Below are positions 16,693 to 26,258 of a stretch of DNA of 64,000 nt, piece after piece. The stretch comes from Legionella feeleii (lineage in GTDB: Bacteria > Pseudomonadota > Gammaproteobacteria > Legionellales > Legionellaceae). Both the position numbers and the translations under genes were made by a program. The notes under the pieces were generated by a model. It was not told the DNA's origin. It worked only from the letters and a program-made list of their open reading frames with translations, and searched no databases. The stretch is taken from assembly GCF_001467625.1 (NCBI RefSeq), contig NZ_LNYB01000080.1, positions 192,762 to 256,761 on the forward strand, read 5' to 3'. The stretch's first letter is position 1; each line of letters begins with the position of its first letter.

Positions 16693-17883
16693 ATGAAAAA
16701 ATTATTGACTGTATTGTTAGCTCTTCCTGTTCAATTTGCTGTAATCAGTTGCAGCGCTGCAACAAACGAAACGATTACTCCTGACACCCTTATCAAAGGG
16801 CATCTACGTCAATACGGACCACAAGAAATGTTTTCCGCTATCCAGGTTTCTATTAGGACTGGAACGAAAGATAAAATCAGTACTTATACAGCGGGTAATC
16901 GCTCGCTTGAAGCAGGCAGTCAACCTATCAGCGCAGATGACCTCTTTAATATTGGCAGTATTACTAAATCGTTTACTGCTGCCCTTGCAGTGATGGCTGA
17001 AAGCGAAGGGAAACTTAAACTCGAGAACCGGCTCAATAGTTATCTTTCTGCTTATTCCCATTGGGGCCAATTAAAATTAGACGCCTTACTTAATATGAGC
17101 ACCGGTATTCCCAATTATTCCGATACGCCTCGTTTTAATTATTTAACGAGTAAAAATCTGCGGCAATATTGGAGTCAGTCAGACCTCATTAATTTAGTTT
17201 ACTCCACCCGGTTTAATCCTCCCCTCAAACCGGGCTATTTTTACAGTAATACCGGCTATGCTTTAATAGATATGATTCTTAGTAAAGTCTATAACACCCC
17301 TTTTCAAAATTTGTTAAGCGATAAAATTCTCACCCCTCTAAAATTACAAAATACTTTTTATCCTCTTCCTGATTATCCTGCTGAGGTCTTGCAACGCCTG
17401 GTAAGAGGATACTCCTATAATGTTTACGAGAATCCTGAATTACTGGGGCAAGATGTAACCGAGAATAATCTAAGTTGGGCTGGCGCTGCGGGAGGCCTGG
17501 TGGCTAATAGTGAGGATGTCATTCATTGGATAGAGCATCTGTTTATTGATGGTAAATTGCTGACCCCAGCCCAGAAAAAGAAAATGCAGACGCTCATTGC
17601 TATTCCGACCGGTTCTCCACTGGCTAAAACGGATGTCAAAAACCCACAGGGTTTTGGTTTAGGTATTGTACAAACTTATGATAGCAAAATAGGCCGTTAC
17701 TGGCGCTATGAGGGACAAACCTTAGGTTATCGCGCCCTGTATATCTATGTACCCTGCAATCAGGTTATTATTAGCGCTTTATTTAACAGTGCTACTAACG
17801 GTGAAAACGATCACGCCCATTTGCTGGTTGAAGCGCTTTATCAACAACTCCTTAAACAGGATAAGACATTGATTTGTAAATAA
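16693..17883 (+). CDS. Serine hydrolase of the class C beta-lactamase/DD-peptidase family
   Basis: A 396-residue exported protein. The N-terminus is a signal peptide with a possible lipobox (VISC, Cys20). The serine-lysine motif is Ser89-Ile-Thr-Lys92 in FNIGSITKSFTAAL, the second motif is Tyr184-Ser-Asn186, and YEGQTLGYRA takes the place of the KTG motif (GQ..G form seen in esterase-like members). This fits a periplasmic carboxypeptidase or esterase rather than a true beta-lactamase. It stands 58 bases after the GNAT gene with its own start and no SD-rich leader. Confidence 0.87.
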   Translation: MKKLLTVLLALPVQFAVISCSAATNETITPDTLIKGHLRQYGPQEMFSAIQVSIRTGTKDKISTYTAGNRSLEAGSQPISADDLFNIGSITKSFTAALAVMAESEGKLKLENRLNSYLSAYSHWGQLKLDALLNMSTGIPNYSDTPRFNYLTSKNLRQYWSQSDLINLVYSTRFNPPLKPGYFYSNTGYALIDMILSKVYNTPFQNLLSDKILTPLKLQNTFYPLPDYPAEVLQRLVRGYSYNVYENPELLGQDVTENNLSWAGAAGGLVANSEDVIHWIEHLFIDGKLLTPAQKKKMQTLIAIPTGSPLAKTDVKNPQGFGLGIVQTYDSKIGRYWRYEGQTLGYRALYIYVPCNQVIISALFNSATNGENDHAHLLVEALYQQLLKQDKTLICK

Positions 17884-18001
17884 AGCATTCGATCACGAAA
17901 AAGCTGAGGATTCGCCTTGACAGATTTTCTGTCGTCCCTTTAGTATTGCGTTTTACTGCGGCAGGACGACGCCAAGTGGATATGGGCTAAGAGGATATGG
18001 A

Positions 18002-19225
18002 ATGAAAAAACGGGTTGTCATCACTGGGATGGAGATCATTTCCTCCATCGGTAACGGGCTTGAATCCTTCTGGGAAGCCGCAACGAATAGTCAATGTGGT
18101 ATAAAGCGTATCCAATGCTACGATCCAACCCCTTATCCCACTCAAATTGGTGGTGAAATTACCAATTTATCCCTGGCTCATTTGCCCGAATTTGATAAAA
18201 GCAAGCGCTACCCACGTGTGGCACAATATGCACTCTATTGTGCTCACCATGCCATAGAACGTTCGGGCTTAACAGCAACGGAGCTACAACAGGCAGCGAC
18301 TTATATCGGTACAAGCCTGGGCGGAACACCTGAATTGGAAGCAGCTTATCAATCCTTCTATAGTGAAGGGTGGAAAAAAATTCCTGCCTTGAGTGTCATT
18401 CGTGGCATGCCCAATTCAGTAGCTAATCACGTGGCTATCGCCTTTGGTCTTGGCGGACCTAATTCCACAATCTCCAATGCTTGTGTCTCTTCTGCAGAAG
18501 CAATAGGCAACGCCTATCACCAAATCGCTAATGGCCGCCTCACGCTCGCCCTTTGTGGCGGGACCGAATCGCTGCTGTGGGAAACCATTATGGCTGCCTG
18601 GTGTAAACTTCGCGTCATGTCCACACAAAATGAAAATCCTGCTTTGGCTAGTCGTCCTTTTGATAAAAATCGTGATGGTATGGTCATGGCCGATGGGGCT
18701 GGCATTTTAATTGTGGAAGAGTTGGAGCACGCTAAAGCTCGTGGCGCCAAAATTTATGCGGAAATTATTGGCTTCGGTGCAAGTTGTGATGCCTATCATG
18801 TCACTGCACCGACTGTACAAGGGCAGGTTCGTGCTATTCAAACAGCCCTGGATGATGCAAAACTGGCTGTAGGTGATGTGCAATACATTAATGCTCACGG
18901 TACCGGCACCCAACTCAATGATGTTACTGAAACAGAAACCATCAAAACCGTATTTGGCAATCGTGCCTATGAAATACCTGTAACAGCACAAAAGGCTATG
19001 ACGGGCCATGCCATTGGGGCTGCGGGAGCAATGGAAATCATCGCTACCATTTTAAGCTTACAACACGATACCCTCTTGCCAACAATTAACCTGCACGAGC
19101 CTGATCCGGCTTGCGATTTGGATTATGTGGCAAATCACGCACGTAAGAAACGCATTGATATTGCCCTATCCAATCACTTTGCTTTTGGCGGTGCAAACGC
19201 AGCCTTGTTATTACGTCGATATTAA
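18002..19225 (+). CDS. Stand-alone beta-ketoacyl-ACP synthase, FabF-like
   Basis: A 407-residue condensing enzyme with the Cys-His-His triad Cys161 (SNACVSSAEAIG), His299 (NAHGTGT) and His336 (MTGHAIGAAGA). This is the KAS I/II pattern for chain extension with malonyl-ACP. GAGGAT precedes the ATG. It is not next to acpP, fabD or fabG, so it is likely an extra synthase for a special lipid rather than the housekeeping fabF. The next gene is lpxD, 135 bases away, so a role in lipid A acyl-chain supply is possible but unproven. Confidence 0.88.
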   Translation: MKKRVVITGMEIISSIGNGLESFWEAATNSQCGIKRIQCYDPTPYPTQIGGEITNLSLAHLPEFDKSKRYPRVAQYALYCAHHAIERSGLTATELQQAATYIGTSLGGTPELEAAYQSFYSEGWKKIPALSVIRGMPNSVANHVAIAFGLGGPNSTISNACVSSAEAIGNAYHQIANGRLTLALCGGTESLLWETIMAAWCKLRVMSTQNENPALASRPFDKNRDGMVMADGAGILIVEELEHAKARGAKIYAEIIGFGASCDAYHVTAPTVQGQVRAIQTALDDAKLAVGDVQYINAHGTGTQLNDVTETETIKTVFGNRAYEIPVTAQKAMTGHAIGAAGAMEIIATILSLQHDTLLPTINLHEPDPACDLDYVANHARKKRIDIALSNHFAFGGANAALLLRRY

Positions 19226-19258
19226 TAACCAATTTGATCAAAAAATACTCTTTTTGTC

Positions 19259-19281
19259 GTTGAGGAACTCGTTTCCTCAAC
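19259..19281 (+). terminator. Hairpin after the FabF-like gene
   Basis: GTTGAGGAA (19259-19267) and TTCCTCAAC (19273-19281) form a 9-bp stem with a 5-base loop, 33 bases after the stop. A T-rich run precedes rather than follows it, so termination is likely but not certain. Confidence 0.5.
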
Positions 19282-19299
19282 ATTCTTCTGAAACATGAT

Positions 19300-19328
19300 T
19301 CGCAACTGAAGCTGCATCGGAGTATAAT
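19300..19328 (+). promoter_or_regulatory. Probable promoter of lpxD-polA
   Basis: TTCGCA (19300-19305), a 17-base spacer and TATAAT (19323-19328) lie 32 bases before the lpxD start. The -10 is perfect, the -35 is weak. Confidence 0.5.
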
Positions 19329-19360
19329 CGTACTATTTTGCGTAATTATAAGGCCGATTA

Positions 19361-20413
19361 ATGAATGCTTCGTTGTATGAGATAGCTAATTTAGTTCAAG
19401 GTGTTGTTGTTGGTGATGAAAAAATTATTATTACCTCTCTCGCCTCAATCAATAATATTACTGCTGGATCGCTGGTTTTTGCAGATAGTGATGATAATTT
19501 CCAACTCGCCGAAAAATCCGATGCTGCAGCCATTTTAGTTAATGGCCAATATAATAGTGAAAGTAAAGCTCTTATACGCGTTTCGCATCCTTTTAAAGCC
19601 TTTATTCAATTATTAAACCATTTTCATCCACCGAGAAAGGCAACCCCAGGTATACATCCTACAGCAGTGATTGCGCAAGATGTCACCCTCGGTAAAAACG
19701 TCTCTATCGGTCCTTATGTAACCATTGAAGCAGGATCTGTCATAGGGGATAACACGGTTATTAAAGGGCATGTCAATATTGGCTACGACGTAATCATCGG
19801 TACCGATACCACCATACACCCGCATGTAACCATTTACCACCAATGCCAAATTGGCTCCCGTGTGTCTATTCATGCCTCAACAGTAATTGGTTCAGATGGA
19901 TTTGGTTATACTTTTACTGACGGCCAGCATTTGAAAGTACCTCATATAGGCCGGGTAATTATTGAAGACGATGTTGAGATTGGTGCAAATACAGTAATAG
20001 ATCGAGCCACATTAGACGCAACGGTTATTGGGGCAGGAACAAAAATTGACAACCTGGTACAAATAGCCCACTCAGTAAAGCTGGGTCAACATAATATTCT
20101 TTGCGCCTTTACTGGTATAGCAGGAAGCTCAACCAGTGGTAGTCACGTCATTTTTGCAGCTAACGTGGGAGTCAGTGATCATGTCCGGATTGATGATGGC
20201 GTGATTCTAGGTGCCCGTGCCGGTGTACCTCCCAAAAAACATTTAAAGCAGGGCAATATCTATTTGGGAAGTCCCGCTCGTCCTAAAGATAAAGCCATTG
20301 AACAGGAACTATCTGTCACTCGTATTCCTATAATGCGCAAAAACTTGAAAGGATTAGGTGAAAAAGTTGCAGAACTGAACGCACGCCTGGATCAGTACGA
20401 GGCTCAAGAATAA
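19361..20413 (+). CDS. lpxD: UDP-3-O-acylglucosamine N-acyltransferase
   Basis: A 350-residue lipid A enzyme adding a hydroxy-acyl chain to the 2-amino group of UDP-3-O-acylglucosamine. After an N-terminal uridine-binding domain (residues 1-95) comes a left-handed beta-helix of hexapeptide repeats (about 100-290) with GSDGFGY, the catalytic-histidine loop [12 protein letters not shown], and a C-terminal helix. It is outside the usual bamA-lpxD-fabZ-lpxA cluster, so it may be a second copy; Legionella is known to carry two. Its stop overlaps the polA start (TAATG), making the two genes translationally coupled. Confidence 0.93.
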   Translation: MNASLYEIANLVQGVVVGDEKIIITSLASINNITAGSLVFADSDDNFQLAEKSDAAAILVNGQYNSESKALIRVSHPFKAFIQLLNHFHPPRKATPGIHPTAVIAQDVTLGKNVSIGPYVTIEAGSVIGDNTVIKGHVNIGYDVIIGTDTTIHPHVTIYHQCQIGSRVSIHASTVIGSDGFGYTFTDGQHLKVPHIGRVIIEDDVEIGANTVIDRATLDATVIGAGTKIDNLVQIAHSVKLGQHNILCAFTGIAGSSTSGSHVIFAANVGVSDHVRIDDGVILGARAGVPPKKHLKQGNIYLGSPARPKDKAIEQELSVTRIPIMRKNLKGLGEKVAELNARLDQYEAQE

Positions 20414-23109
20414 TGACCGCACCCTTAATTTTGGTAGATGGTTCTTCTTATTTCTTTCGTGCCTTTCATGCATTACCACCACTTACCAACTCTAAAGGGC
20501 AACCTACTGGCGCCATCTATGGTGTTGCCAATATGGTTAAACGATTAATCAAAGACTATCAGCCTCAGCAAATCGCGGTTGTCTTTGATGCTAAAGGTAA
20601 AACCTTCCGGGATGAATGGTACCCGGATTATAAAGCTCACCGCCCCCCCATGCCCCAGGAGTTACACGATCAATTTAAGCCCATGATTGATCTGCTACAA
20701 GCGATGGGTTTACCCTTATTGATTATTGAAGGCGTTGAAGCAGATGATGTGATTGGCACTCTAGCCCACAGAGCCGTCGAACAAAGTCTTGACGTGTTGA
20801 TTTCAACTGGTGATAAAGACATGGCTCAATTAGTTAATGAGCGGGTCACGCTTATCAACACCATGAGCAATCAACTGCTGAATATCGATGGTGTCAAAGA
20901 GAAATTTGGTGTCAGTCCAGAGCAGATTATTGATTATCTAACTTTAATTGGTGACAGTGTAGATAATATACCAGGGGTCACTAAATGTGGTCCTAAAACA
21001 GCAGCCAAATGGCTACAGGAATACGAAACACTGGATAATTTAATTGTTGCAGCGGATAAAATTAGCGGCAAAATCGGAGAGTATTTACGCTCAAGTCTTA
21101 CTTATTTACCCCTATCTAAAAAACTTGTCACTATCAAAACAGATGTGGAGTTGCCATTAACGCTCTCCGATCTCAGCCCTAAAACAGCGGATAGAGAACG
21201 ATTAATAGCACTTGTCAAAGAGTTGGAATTTAAAACCTGGTTAAAAGAACTTTTAGAGCAGGAAGAGCGGTTACAACAATCCAGTCCGGCACCCACCACA
21301 CAAAGACAACAAGCTCCCTTTAGCGTCATCACCAATGAAATGCAATTTAATGAATTACTTTGTCAATTGGAGGCTTGTGATCTGTTTTGTGTTGATACTG
21401 AAACAACCAGTCTCGACTCGCTGGATGCAGAAATTGTCGGTATAGCCTTAAGCATTACTGAAAACAACCCGGTCTATATTCCCCTGACACACAACGATGG
21501 TACTGAACAATTATCTCGTGACTCGGTACTAAATCGCTTAAAACCAATTCTCGAAAATCCAGCTATCGGCAAACTGGGGCAAAATTTAAAATACGATTAT
21601 AACGTCTTTAAAAACCATGGTATTAGCCTGCAAGGTATTGTTTTCGACACCATGCTGGAGTCTTATGTGTTAAACAGCAGCGCAGGGCGGCATGATATGG
21701 ACTCCCTGGCGTTAAAATATTTAGGCCATAAGACCATCAGTTTTGAGGACATTGCAGGCAAAGGTGCAAAGCAACTACGCTTTGATCAAATCCCTGTTAG
21801 CAAAGCAGCCCCCTATGCTGCAGAAGATGCTGATGTCACTTTAAAATTGCATAACAAACTCTATCCCATGCTCGATGAACGGTTGAAAACCGTGTTACAT
21901 GACATTGAGATACCGTTGCTTACTGTGCTTGCAAATATGGAATACGGCGGGGTTCTTATCGATCTGGAGACTTTGGCAAAACATGGTCATCGACTTAAAG
22001 AACGTATCATTTTGCTGGAACAAGAAGCGATACAATTAGCGGGAAGACCTTTTAATCTGAATTCTCCCAAACAGTTACAGGAAATTCTTTTTGATGAGTT
22101 AAAGCTACCGGCTCTGGCTAAAACCCCCACCGGGCAGCCATCCACTGCAGAAGCAATCCTGCAAGAACTCGCCTTTGACTATCGCCTGCCAGCAGTTATT
22201 CTTGAATACCGTAGTTTAAGCAAACTGGTATCTACTTATATTGATGCCTTGCCTAAACGTGTTAATCCCAAAACAGGGCGGGTACATACCTGTTATAATC
22301 AGGCAGTAGCAGCAACTGGACGTCTATCTTCCAGTGAACCCAATTTGCAAAATATTCCGATACGAAACGAAGAAGGGCGCCTGATTCGCAAAGCGTTCAT
22401 CGCGCCGCCTGATCATGTCTTATTGGCAGCGGATTATTCACAAATTGAATTACGCATCATGGCGCATCTCTCGCAAGATGAAAATCTGCTTAAAGCGTTT
22501 GCCTGTGGTTGGGACATCCATGCGGCCACTGCCAGTGAAATTTTTCAGGTTGATTTGGCTGAGGTCACTAGCGAACATCGTCGCCGTGCCAAAGCGATCA
22601 ATTTCGGCTTGATCTACGGCATGTCGGCTTTTGGCCTGGCCAAGCAACTGGGGATTGAACGCCAGGACGCTCAATATTACATTGATGTTTATTTTACCCG
22701 CTATCCCGGCGTACTTGCCTACATGGACCGCACCCGCAAGCAAGCTCATCAACAAGGTTATGTCGAAACGCTGTTTGGCCGCCGCCTCTATCTGCCGGAG
22801 ATTAATGCGCGCAACTTAATGCGGCAAAAAGCTGCAGAGCGCACAGCAATCAATGCTCCCATGCAAGGTACAGCAGCAGATATCATAAAAAAAGCGATGC
22901 TTGCAATTGCTAATTGGCAAAACTCATCGGGAAAACCACCTGTAAGGATGATGATGCAAGTGCATGATGAACTTGTTTTCGAGATTCACGAATCTGCTAT
23001 TGATTACGCAACGCAAACCATTCGCGAATTGATGGAACATACTGTACAACTATCGGTACCGTTAATCGTTTCGATTGGAGTCGGCCATGATTGGGATGAA
23101 GCCCACTAA
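20413..23109 (+). CDS. polA: DNA polymerase I
   Basis: The 898-residue enzyme has all three domains: 5'-3' exonuclease (about residues 1-290, with VFDAKGKTFR and GDKDMAQL), 3'-5' proofreading exonuclease (about 305-500, with the DTETTSLD metal ligands intact) and the family A polymerase (motif A LAADYSQIELR, motif B RRRAKAINFGLIYGMS, motif C MQVHDELVFE). It removes Okazaki primers and fills repair gaps. Starts within the lpxD stop codon, an unusual partner. Confidence 0.97.
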   Translation: MTAPLILVDGSSYFFRAFHALPPLTNSKGQPTGAIYGVANMVKRLIKDYQPQQIAVVFDAKGKTFRDEWYPDYKAHRPPMPQELHDQFKPMIDLLQAMGLPLLIIEGVEADDVIGTLAHRAVEQSLDVLISTGDKDMAQLVNERVTLINTMSNQLLNIDGVKEKFGVSPEQIIDYLTLIGDSVDNIPGVTKCGPKTAAKWLQEYETLDNLIVAADKISGKIGEYLRSSLTYLPLSKKLVTIKTDVELPLTLSDLSPKTADRERLIALVKELEFKTWLKELLEQEERLQQSSPAPTTQRQQAPFSVITNEMQFNELLCQLEACDLFCVDTETTSLDSLDAEIVGIALSITENNPVYIPLTHNDGTEQLSRDSVLNRLKPILENPAIGKLGQNLKYDYNVFKNHGISLQGIVFDTMLESYVLNSSAGRHDMDSLALKYLGHKTISFEDIAGKGAKQLRFDQIPVSKAAPYAAEDADVTLKLHNKLYPMLDERLKTVLHDIEIPLLTVLANMEYGGVLIDLETLAKHGHRLKERIILLEQEAIQLAGRPFNLNSPKQLQEILFDELKLPALAKTPTGQPSTAEAILQELAFDYRLPAVILEYRSLSKLVSTYIDALPKRVNPKTGRVHTCYNQAVAATGRLSSSEPNLQNIPIRNEEGRLIRKAFIAPPDHVLLAADYSQIELRIMAHLSQDENLLKAFACGWDIHAATASEIFQVDLAEVTSEHRRRAKAINFGLIYGMSAFGLAKQLGIERQDAQYYIDVYFTRYPGVLAYMDRTRKQAHQQGYVETLFGRRLYLPEINARNLMRQKAAERTAINAPMQGTAADIIKKAMLAIANWQNSSGKPPVRMMMQVHDELVFEIHESAIDYATQTIRELMEHTVQLSVPLIVSIGVGHDWDEAH

Positions 23110-23167
23110 ATAAGGACCACAAAGTGGAAATTCATTTCTTTGGTTATGCCAGGCCAAGCGACACAAA

Positions 23168-23620
23168 TTAAGCGTGAAGTATTTCTACTCTTTCACTGCG
23201 TTGCAGGGGTTCAAAAGAACCCGATCCAGTACGCAATAAATACGAGAAAGACATACGGATACGCTCATGACTGACCACTTTGGGCCAATAAGTATGCTCG
23301 TTAAAGGGCTTGTTATATTGTTTGAAAATTTCAGCAAAAGCATGTCGCATGGTCTCACAATCTGACCAAGCTAGTACAGGAAGATGTGGATTGGTTTGCC
23401 ATATAGCATCAACCAGCGCGGGACCATTGCATTTTAGTCCATCGCCAGCCCTTAAATGACCATCCACAATCACCAAAGCTGGGGTATTGTGCCTAAGATA
23501 ATTGAGGGCACTAAGACTATCACCTACTACAGTGACTTGCGCCTGCTGACAAACACTTTCAAGCAAACGAGTTAGGCAAAACGCATTAAAAGCACCATCC
23601 TCGACAATTAATACACGCAT
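23168..23620 (-). CDS. Orphan receiver-domain protein
   Basis: A 150-residue single-domain response regulator. Acidic pair Glu7-Asp8, phospho-acceptor Asp53 (LVIVDGHL), Ser86 and Lys104 in YNKPFNE complete the receiver site. There is no DNA-binding domain and no histidine kinase beside it. It likely acts by protein-protein contact, like CheY-type or phosphorelay intermediates. It faces polA tail to tail; the next gene on its own strand is unrelated. Confidence 0.8.
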   Translation of the reverse strand: MRVLIVEDGAFNAFCLTRLLESVCQQAQVTVVGDSLSALNYLRHNTPALVIVDGHLRAGDGLKCNGPALVDAIWQTNPHLPVLAWSDCETMRHAFAEIFKQYNKPFNEHTYWPKVVSHERIRMSFSYLLRTGSGSFEPLQRSERVEILHA

Positions 23621-23689
23621 CTCATACTCCCTTTTCAGATAAGGGAAGTATATCGAGTATAACTTAAGAAAAAATTAAGAATGCGCGGG

Positions 23690-24496
23690 TTAAAAAGCCC
23701 GGATACAACGTACCTGCATCAGAGAATCCTTCAAAACAAAATTCTGGCTACCAAGCGCAAAACTCTGGGACCAGGCGTCGCTTGCCGAACTTTCGGTGGA
23801 ACTCCAATAACTATTAGCAGTAAAACCGCCAACTACAGCTCTTTGTAAATAAAGTTGATTAAGCTCAAATCTTGAAGGGAGATACCAGTCCGCATAACAA
23901 GTGGCGCCAGCAGCACCCGGATCGGCGCAAGCGCTAGTGCCATCGGACTGAATGGCATAATTATAACACACTCGGGCTGCGAAAATATTATTGCCATCCG
24001 GAACTTGCAGCGCCATAATCTGTCCCGTATTAGGCCTTCCACCATAGATCCCGTCACTAATGGCCCTGGTCAGTACATCAGTACTATTTCGCCATGTTAC
24101 CGTACCTCCTCCTTCATTATCGGCACTGGCAGCAATTAATCCATGCTGGCCGGAGGAATCCACCCAGAACACGATACCTCCCATAGCCTGCTGGCCAACA
24201 GCGTAAGTAACGGGTCCATCAATCCATTGAGTGTCATAATCAACATTTGTCACTTTTGCGAGCAACTGCCCGGTAGTCCCTCCTGCAGGAACACCCACAC
24301 CACTTGTACCTTGTGGACCCTGCGGGCCTTGGGGGCCTGGTGTTCCGGAAATACTGGCAATTTGCGACTCAAGCTGACTGACAGCTTGCTGAACTTTTTG
24401 ATCAACGTACTGTGTTGAAGCAGGGTTTGCTCCATAGATTGCCGTTGTAAAACTTACCGCTGAAACAATACCCACCATTGTTATTTTTTTATTCAT
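23690..24496 (-). CDS. Collagen-like repeat protein with DUF1566 (Lcl-type) domain
   Basis: A 268-residue exported protein. A signal peptide is followed by a short coiled segment (QKVQQAVSQLESQIASI), about five Gly-X-Y triplets (GTPGPQGPQGPQGTSG), a linker, and a C-terminal domain with WYLPSRFELNQLY, SYWSSTE and VRCIRAF, the DUF1566 pattern found in the Legionella collagen-like adhesin Lcl. Here the collagen part is far shorter than in Lcl. AGGGA before the second ATG (24494-24496) decides the start. It probably acts at the surface; binding glycosaminoglycans as Lcl does is inference. Followed by an outer-membrane barrel gene upstream on the same strand. Confidence 0.8.
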   Translation of the reverse strand: MNKKITMVGIVSAVSFTTAIYGANPASTQYVDQKVQQAVSQLESQIASISGTPGPQGPQGPQGTSGVGVPAGGTTGQLLAKVTNVDYDTQWIDGPVTYAVGQQAMGGIVFWVDSSGQHGLIAASADNEGGGTVTWRNSTDVLTRAISDGIYGGRPNTGQIMALQVPDGNNIFAARVCYNYAIQSDGTSACADPGAAGATCYADWYLPSRFELNQLYLQRAVVGGFTANSYWSSTESSASDAWSQSFALGSQNFVLKDSLMQVRCIRAF

Positions 24497-24520
24497 CACA
24501 ATCCCTATGATTTGTATGGA

Positions 24521-25225
24521 TTAAACTCTAACTGAGAAACCAAGCAATACCCCATGTTGTACCGGAATATTAGCGACCTGACCTGTCTGCTGAAGTGCAT
24601 TAACACGAAAATCGGGGTTACTGCCAAAAATTCCCTGATACAACAAACTCAAACTGGTACACTCACTGATTGAATAACCCAAACCCGCTTGTACTTCTCC
24701 AGCCAATTGCGACTTATCGTTAATACTGACACGATTGTTAAATTGCCAACGACGATAGGCAACGCCTCCTTTGAGTTGGCCAGAAAGCGCGCTTGTATTC
24801 CAAAGGGGGACTTCCAATGTGGCGAGTACATCCAGGACAGGTTTAACCGTCGATTGAATCGGAAGACCGCCAAGTTCATCCAGCGTAGCCTGGGAAACAC
24901 CAAGGCGCATGTCATTGCCATTTTGTATGCCTATTTCCAGGCCAACGATCCATTGCTTGTAAATCAGCAAATCTCGGCCAAGAGCAAATCGGCCTATCCC
25001 CGTTTGACCATCGGCTTTGTACATATTTTGGTAATCGGTGTAGCCCAGGCTTCCTGTTATTGACCAAGGCTTTAGTTCCCGCTTGCCAGACATTACAACC
25101 TCATTCATACCACCTGCCAACGACGACATGGATATTAGTGACCCAGCTATCAGAAGCATGATAGAGAAAACGGAGCTAACTGTCCTGCTAACAATATTTT
25201 GCAATAAAATTCTGGTAAAGTTCAT
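24521..25225 (-). CDS. Outer-membrane beta-barrel protein
   Basis: A 234-residue protein with a long signal region (cleavage near SSLAGG) and alternating amphipathic strands ending in aromatic or hydrophobic pairs (ITGSLGYTDY, GVAYRRWQF, AGLGYSI, GVLLGFSVRV). The last strand ends in an OMP-like FSVRV. It is probably co-transcribed with the Lcl-like gene 24 bases downstream, so the two may act together at the surface. No specific family recognised beyond general OMP_b-brl. Confidence 0.72.
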   Translation of the reverse strand: MNFTRILLQNIVSRTVSSVFSIMLLIAGSLISMSSLAGGMNEVVMSGKRELKPWSITGSLGYTDYQNMYKADGQTGIGRFALGRDLLIYKQWIVGLEIGIQNGNDMRLGVSQATLDELGGLPIQSTVKPVLDVLATLEVPLWNTSALSGQLKGGVAYRRWQFNNRVSINDKSQLAGEVQAGLGYSISECTSLSLLYQGIFGSNPDFRVNALQQTGQVANIPVQHGVLLGFSVRV

Positions 25226-25303
25226 AAACTTGGATTCCCTTTTATTCCTTTCATAACATTTGCTACTTCTTGTGATTGACTCAAATCGTTCAAGTCTGTT
25301 TCA

Positions 25304-25951
25304 TCAAATGACCTTTACTCCATTTTCGCTGGCAACCAAAACCTTATCCGCCAGTCGTTTAGCAAATAAACCATTTTCCACTACACCGGGAATACAATTG
25401 ATTGTGTCTTCTAACCGCCTCGCATCAGTAATTTCCAGGTTATAAACATCAAGAATAATATTGCCATGGTCAGAAATGAAACCTTCGCGATATTCCGGAT
25501 CCCCCCCTAATTTAACAATTTCACGCGCAACATAACTGCGTGCCATTGGTAAAACTTCGACCGCCAGAGGAAAAGAACCTAAATGCTTTACCAGTTTTGA
25601 TTCATCAACGATACAAATGAATTGACGCGCTACCGTTGCAACAATTTTTTCGCCGGTCAGTGCGCCCCCTCCGCCCTTAATCATTTCATACCTTTCGTTC
25701 ACTTCATCCGCCCCATCGACATAAATGGGTAAATCGCCTGCTGAATTTAAATCGATAACGGGAATACCAGCGGCACGTAATCGACTCTCGGTTGCCTTTG
25801 AGCTAGCCACACAGGCGTCGATACGATGTTTGATGGTTGCCAGCTCATCAATGAAGTAATTGACTGTTGAGCCGGTACCCACGCCGATTATCATATTATC
25901 ATCCACATAAGCTAATGCAGCCTTTGCAGCCTGTGCTTTCAATGTATTCAT
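25304..25951 (-). CDS. rpiA: Ribose-5-phosphate isomerase A
   Basis: The 215-residue enzyme interconverts ribose-5-phosphate and ribulose-5-phosphate in the pentose phosphate pathway. [16 protein letters not shown] (phosphate binding), DGADEVNER, and [14 protein letters not shown] (active-site Lys and Glu) are intact and the length is that of the family. Its own unit; repeat copy 5 lies upstream. Confidence 0.96.
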   Translation of the reverse strand: MNTLKAQAAKAALAYVDDNMIIGVGTGSTVNYFIDELATIKHRIDACVASSKATESRLRAAGIPVIDLNSAGDLPIYVDGADEVNERYEMIKGGGGALTGEKIVATVARQFICIVDESKLVKHLGSFPLAVEVLPMARSYVAREIVKLGGDPEYREGFISDHGNIILDVYNLEITDARRLEDTINCIPGVVENGLFAKRLADKVLVASENGVKVI

Positions 25952-26110
25952 TTATTACACTCAACAAAAATTGATTGGAAATCGTATTGGTCTTTTGCTG
26001 CGAGCATACACGAGGATGTCTGGTCCGTGAAGACGATCAATTATTCCGCTTCAAGCTCCAATACCTGACAAAATTTAATGATCTAGTAGAGTCCTGGTAC
26101 CCACCCTCTG

Positions 26111-26252
26111 GGGTCCGTTGACATTTCGCTAGCTTGAGTCGAAAAGGGTTGATTTACGAGCATCGCAGCACAGTTTACATGAGAGTAAATGAGCAGCGAA
26201 GCGCAGGAAATCAACCCTTTTCGACCAAGATAGTAGAGATGTCAACAGACCC
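26111..26252. repeat. Dispersed palindromic repeat, copy 5
   Basis: Outer arms GGGTCCGTTGACATTTC (26111-26127) and GAGATGTCAACAGACCC (26236-26252) pair at 15 of 17. Inner arms GTCGAAAAGGGTTGATTT (26138-26155) and AAATCAACCCTTTTCGAC (26208-26225) pair perfectly over 18 bases. The roughly 50-base core is the reverse complement of that of copy 1 with few differences. It fills most of the gap between rpiA and the lipoprotein gene, seven bases beyond the lipoprotein stop. Confidence 0.88.
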
Positions 26253-26258
26253 TGGTCT

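Noticed and set aside
16693-17883. True class C beta-lactamase
   Set aside because: The third motif is GQ-type rather than KTG, and the likely lipoprotein signal fits carboxypeptidase- or esterase-like members better.
17919-17970. Hairpins after the serine hydrolase gene as an RNA gene
   Set aside because: GACAGA/TCTGTC and GTCGTCC/GGACGAC stems exist, but they overlap each other and show no terminator T-tract or promoter.
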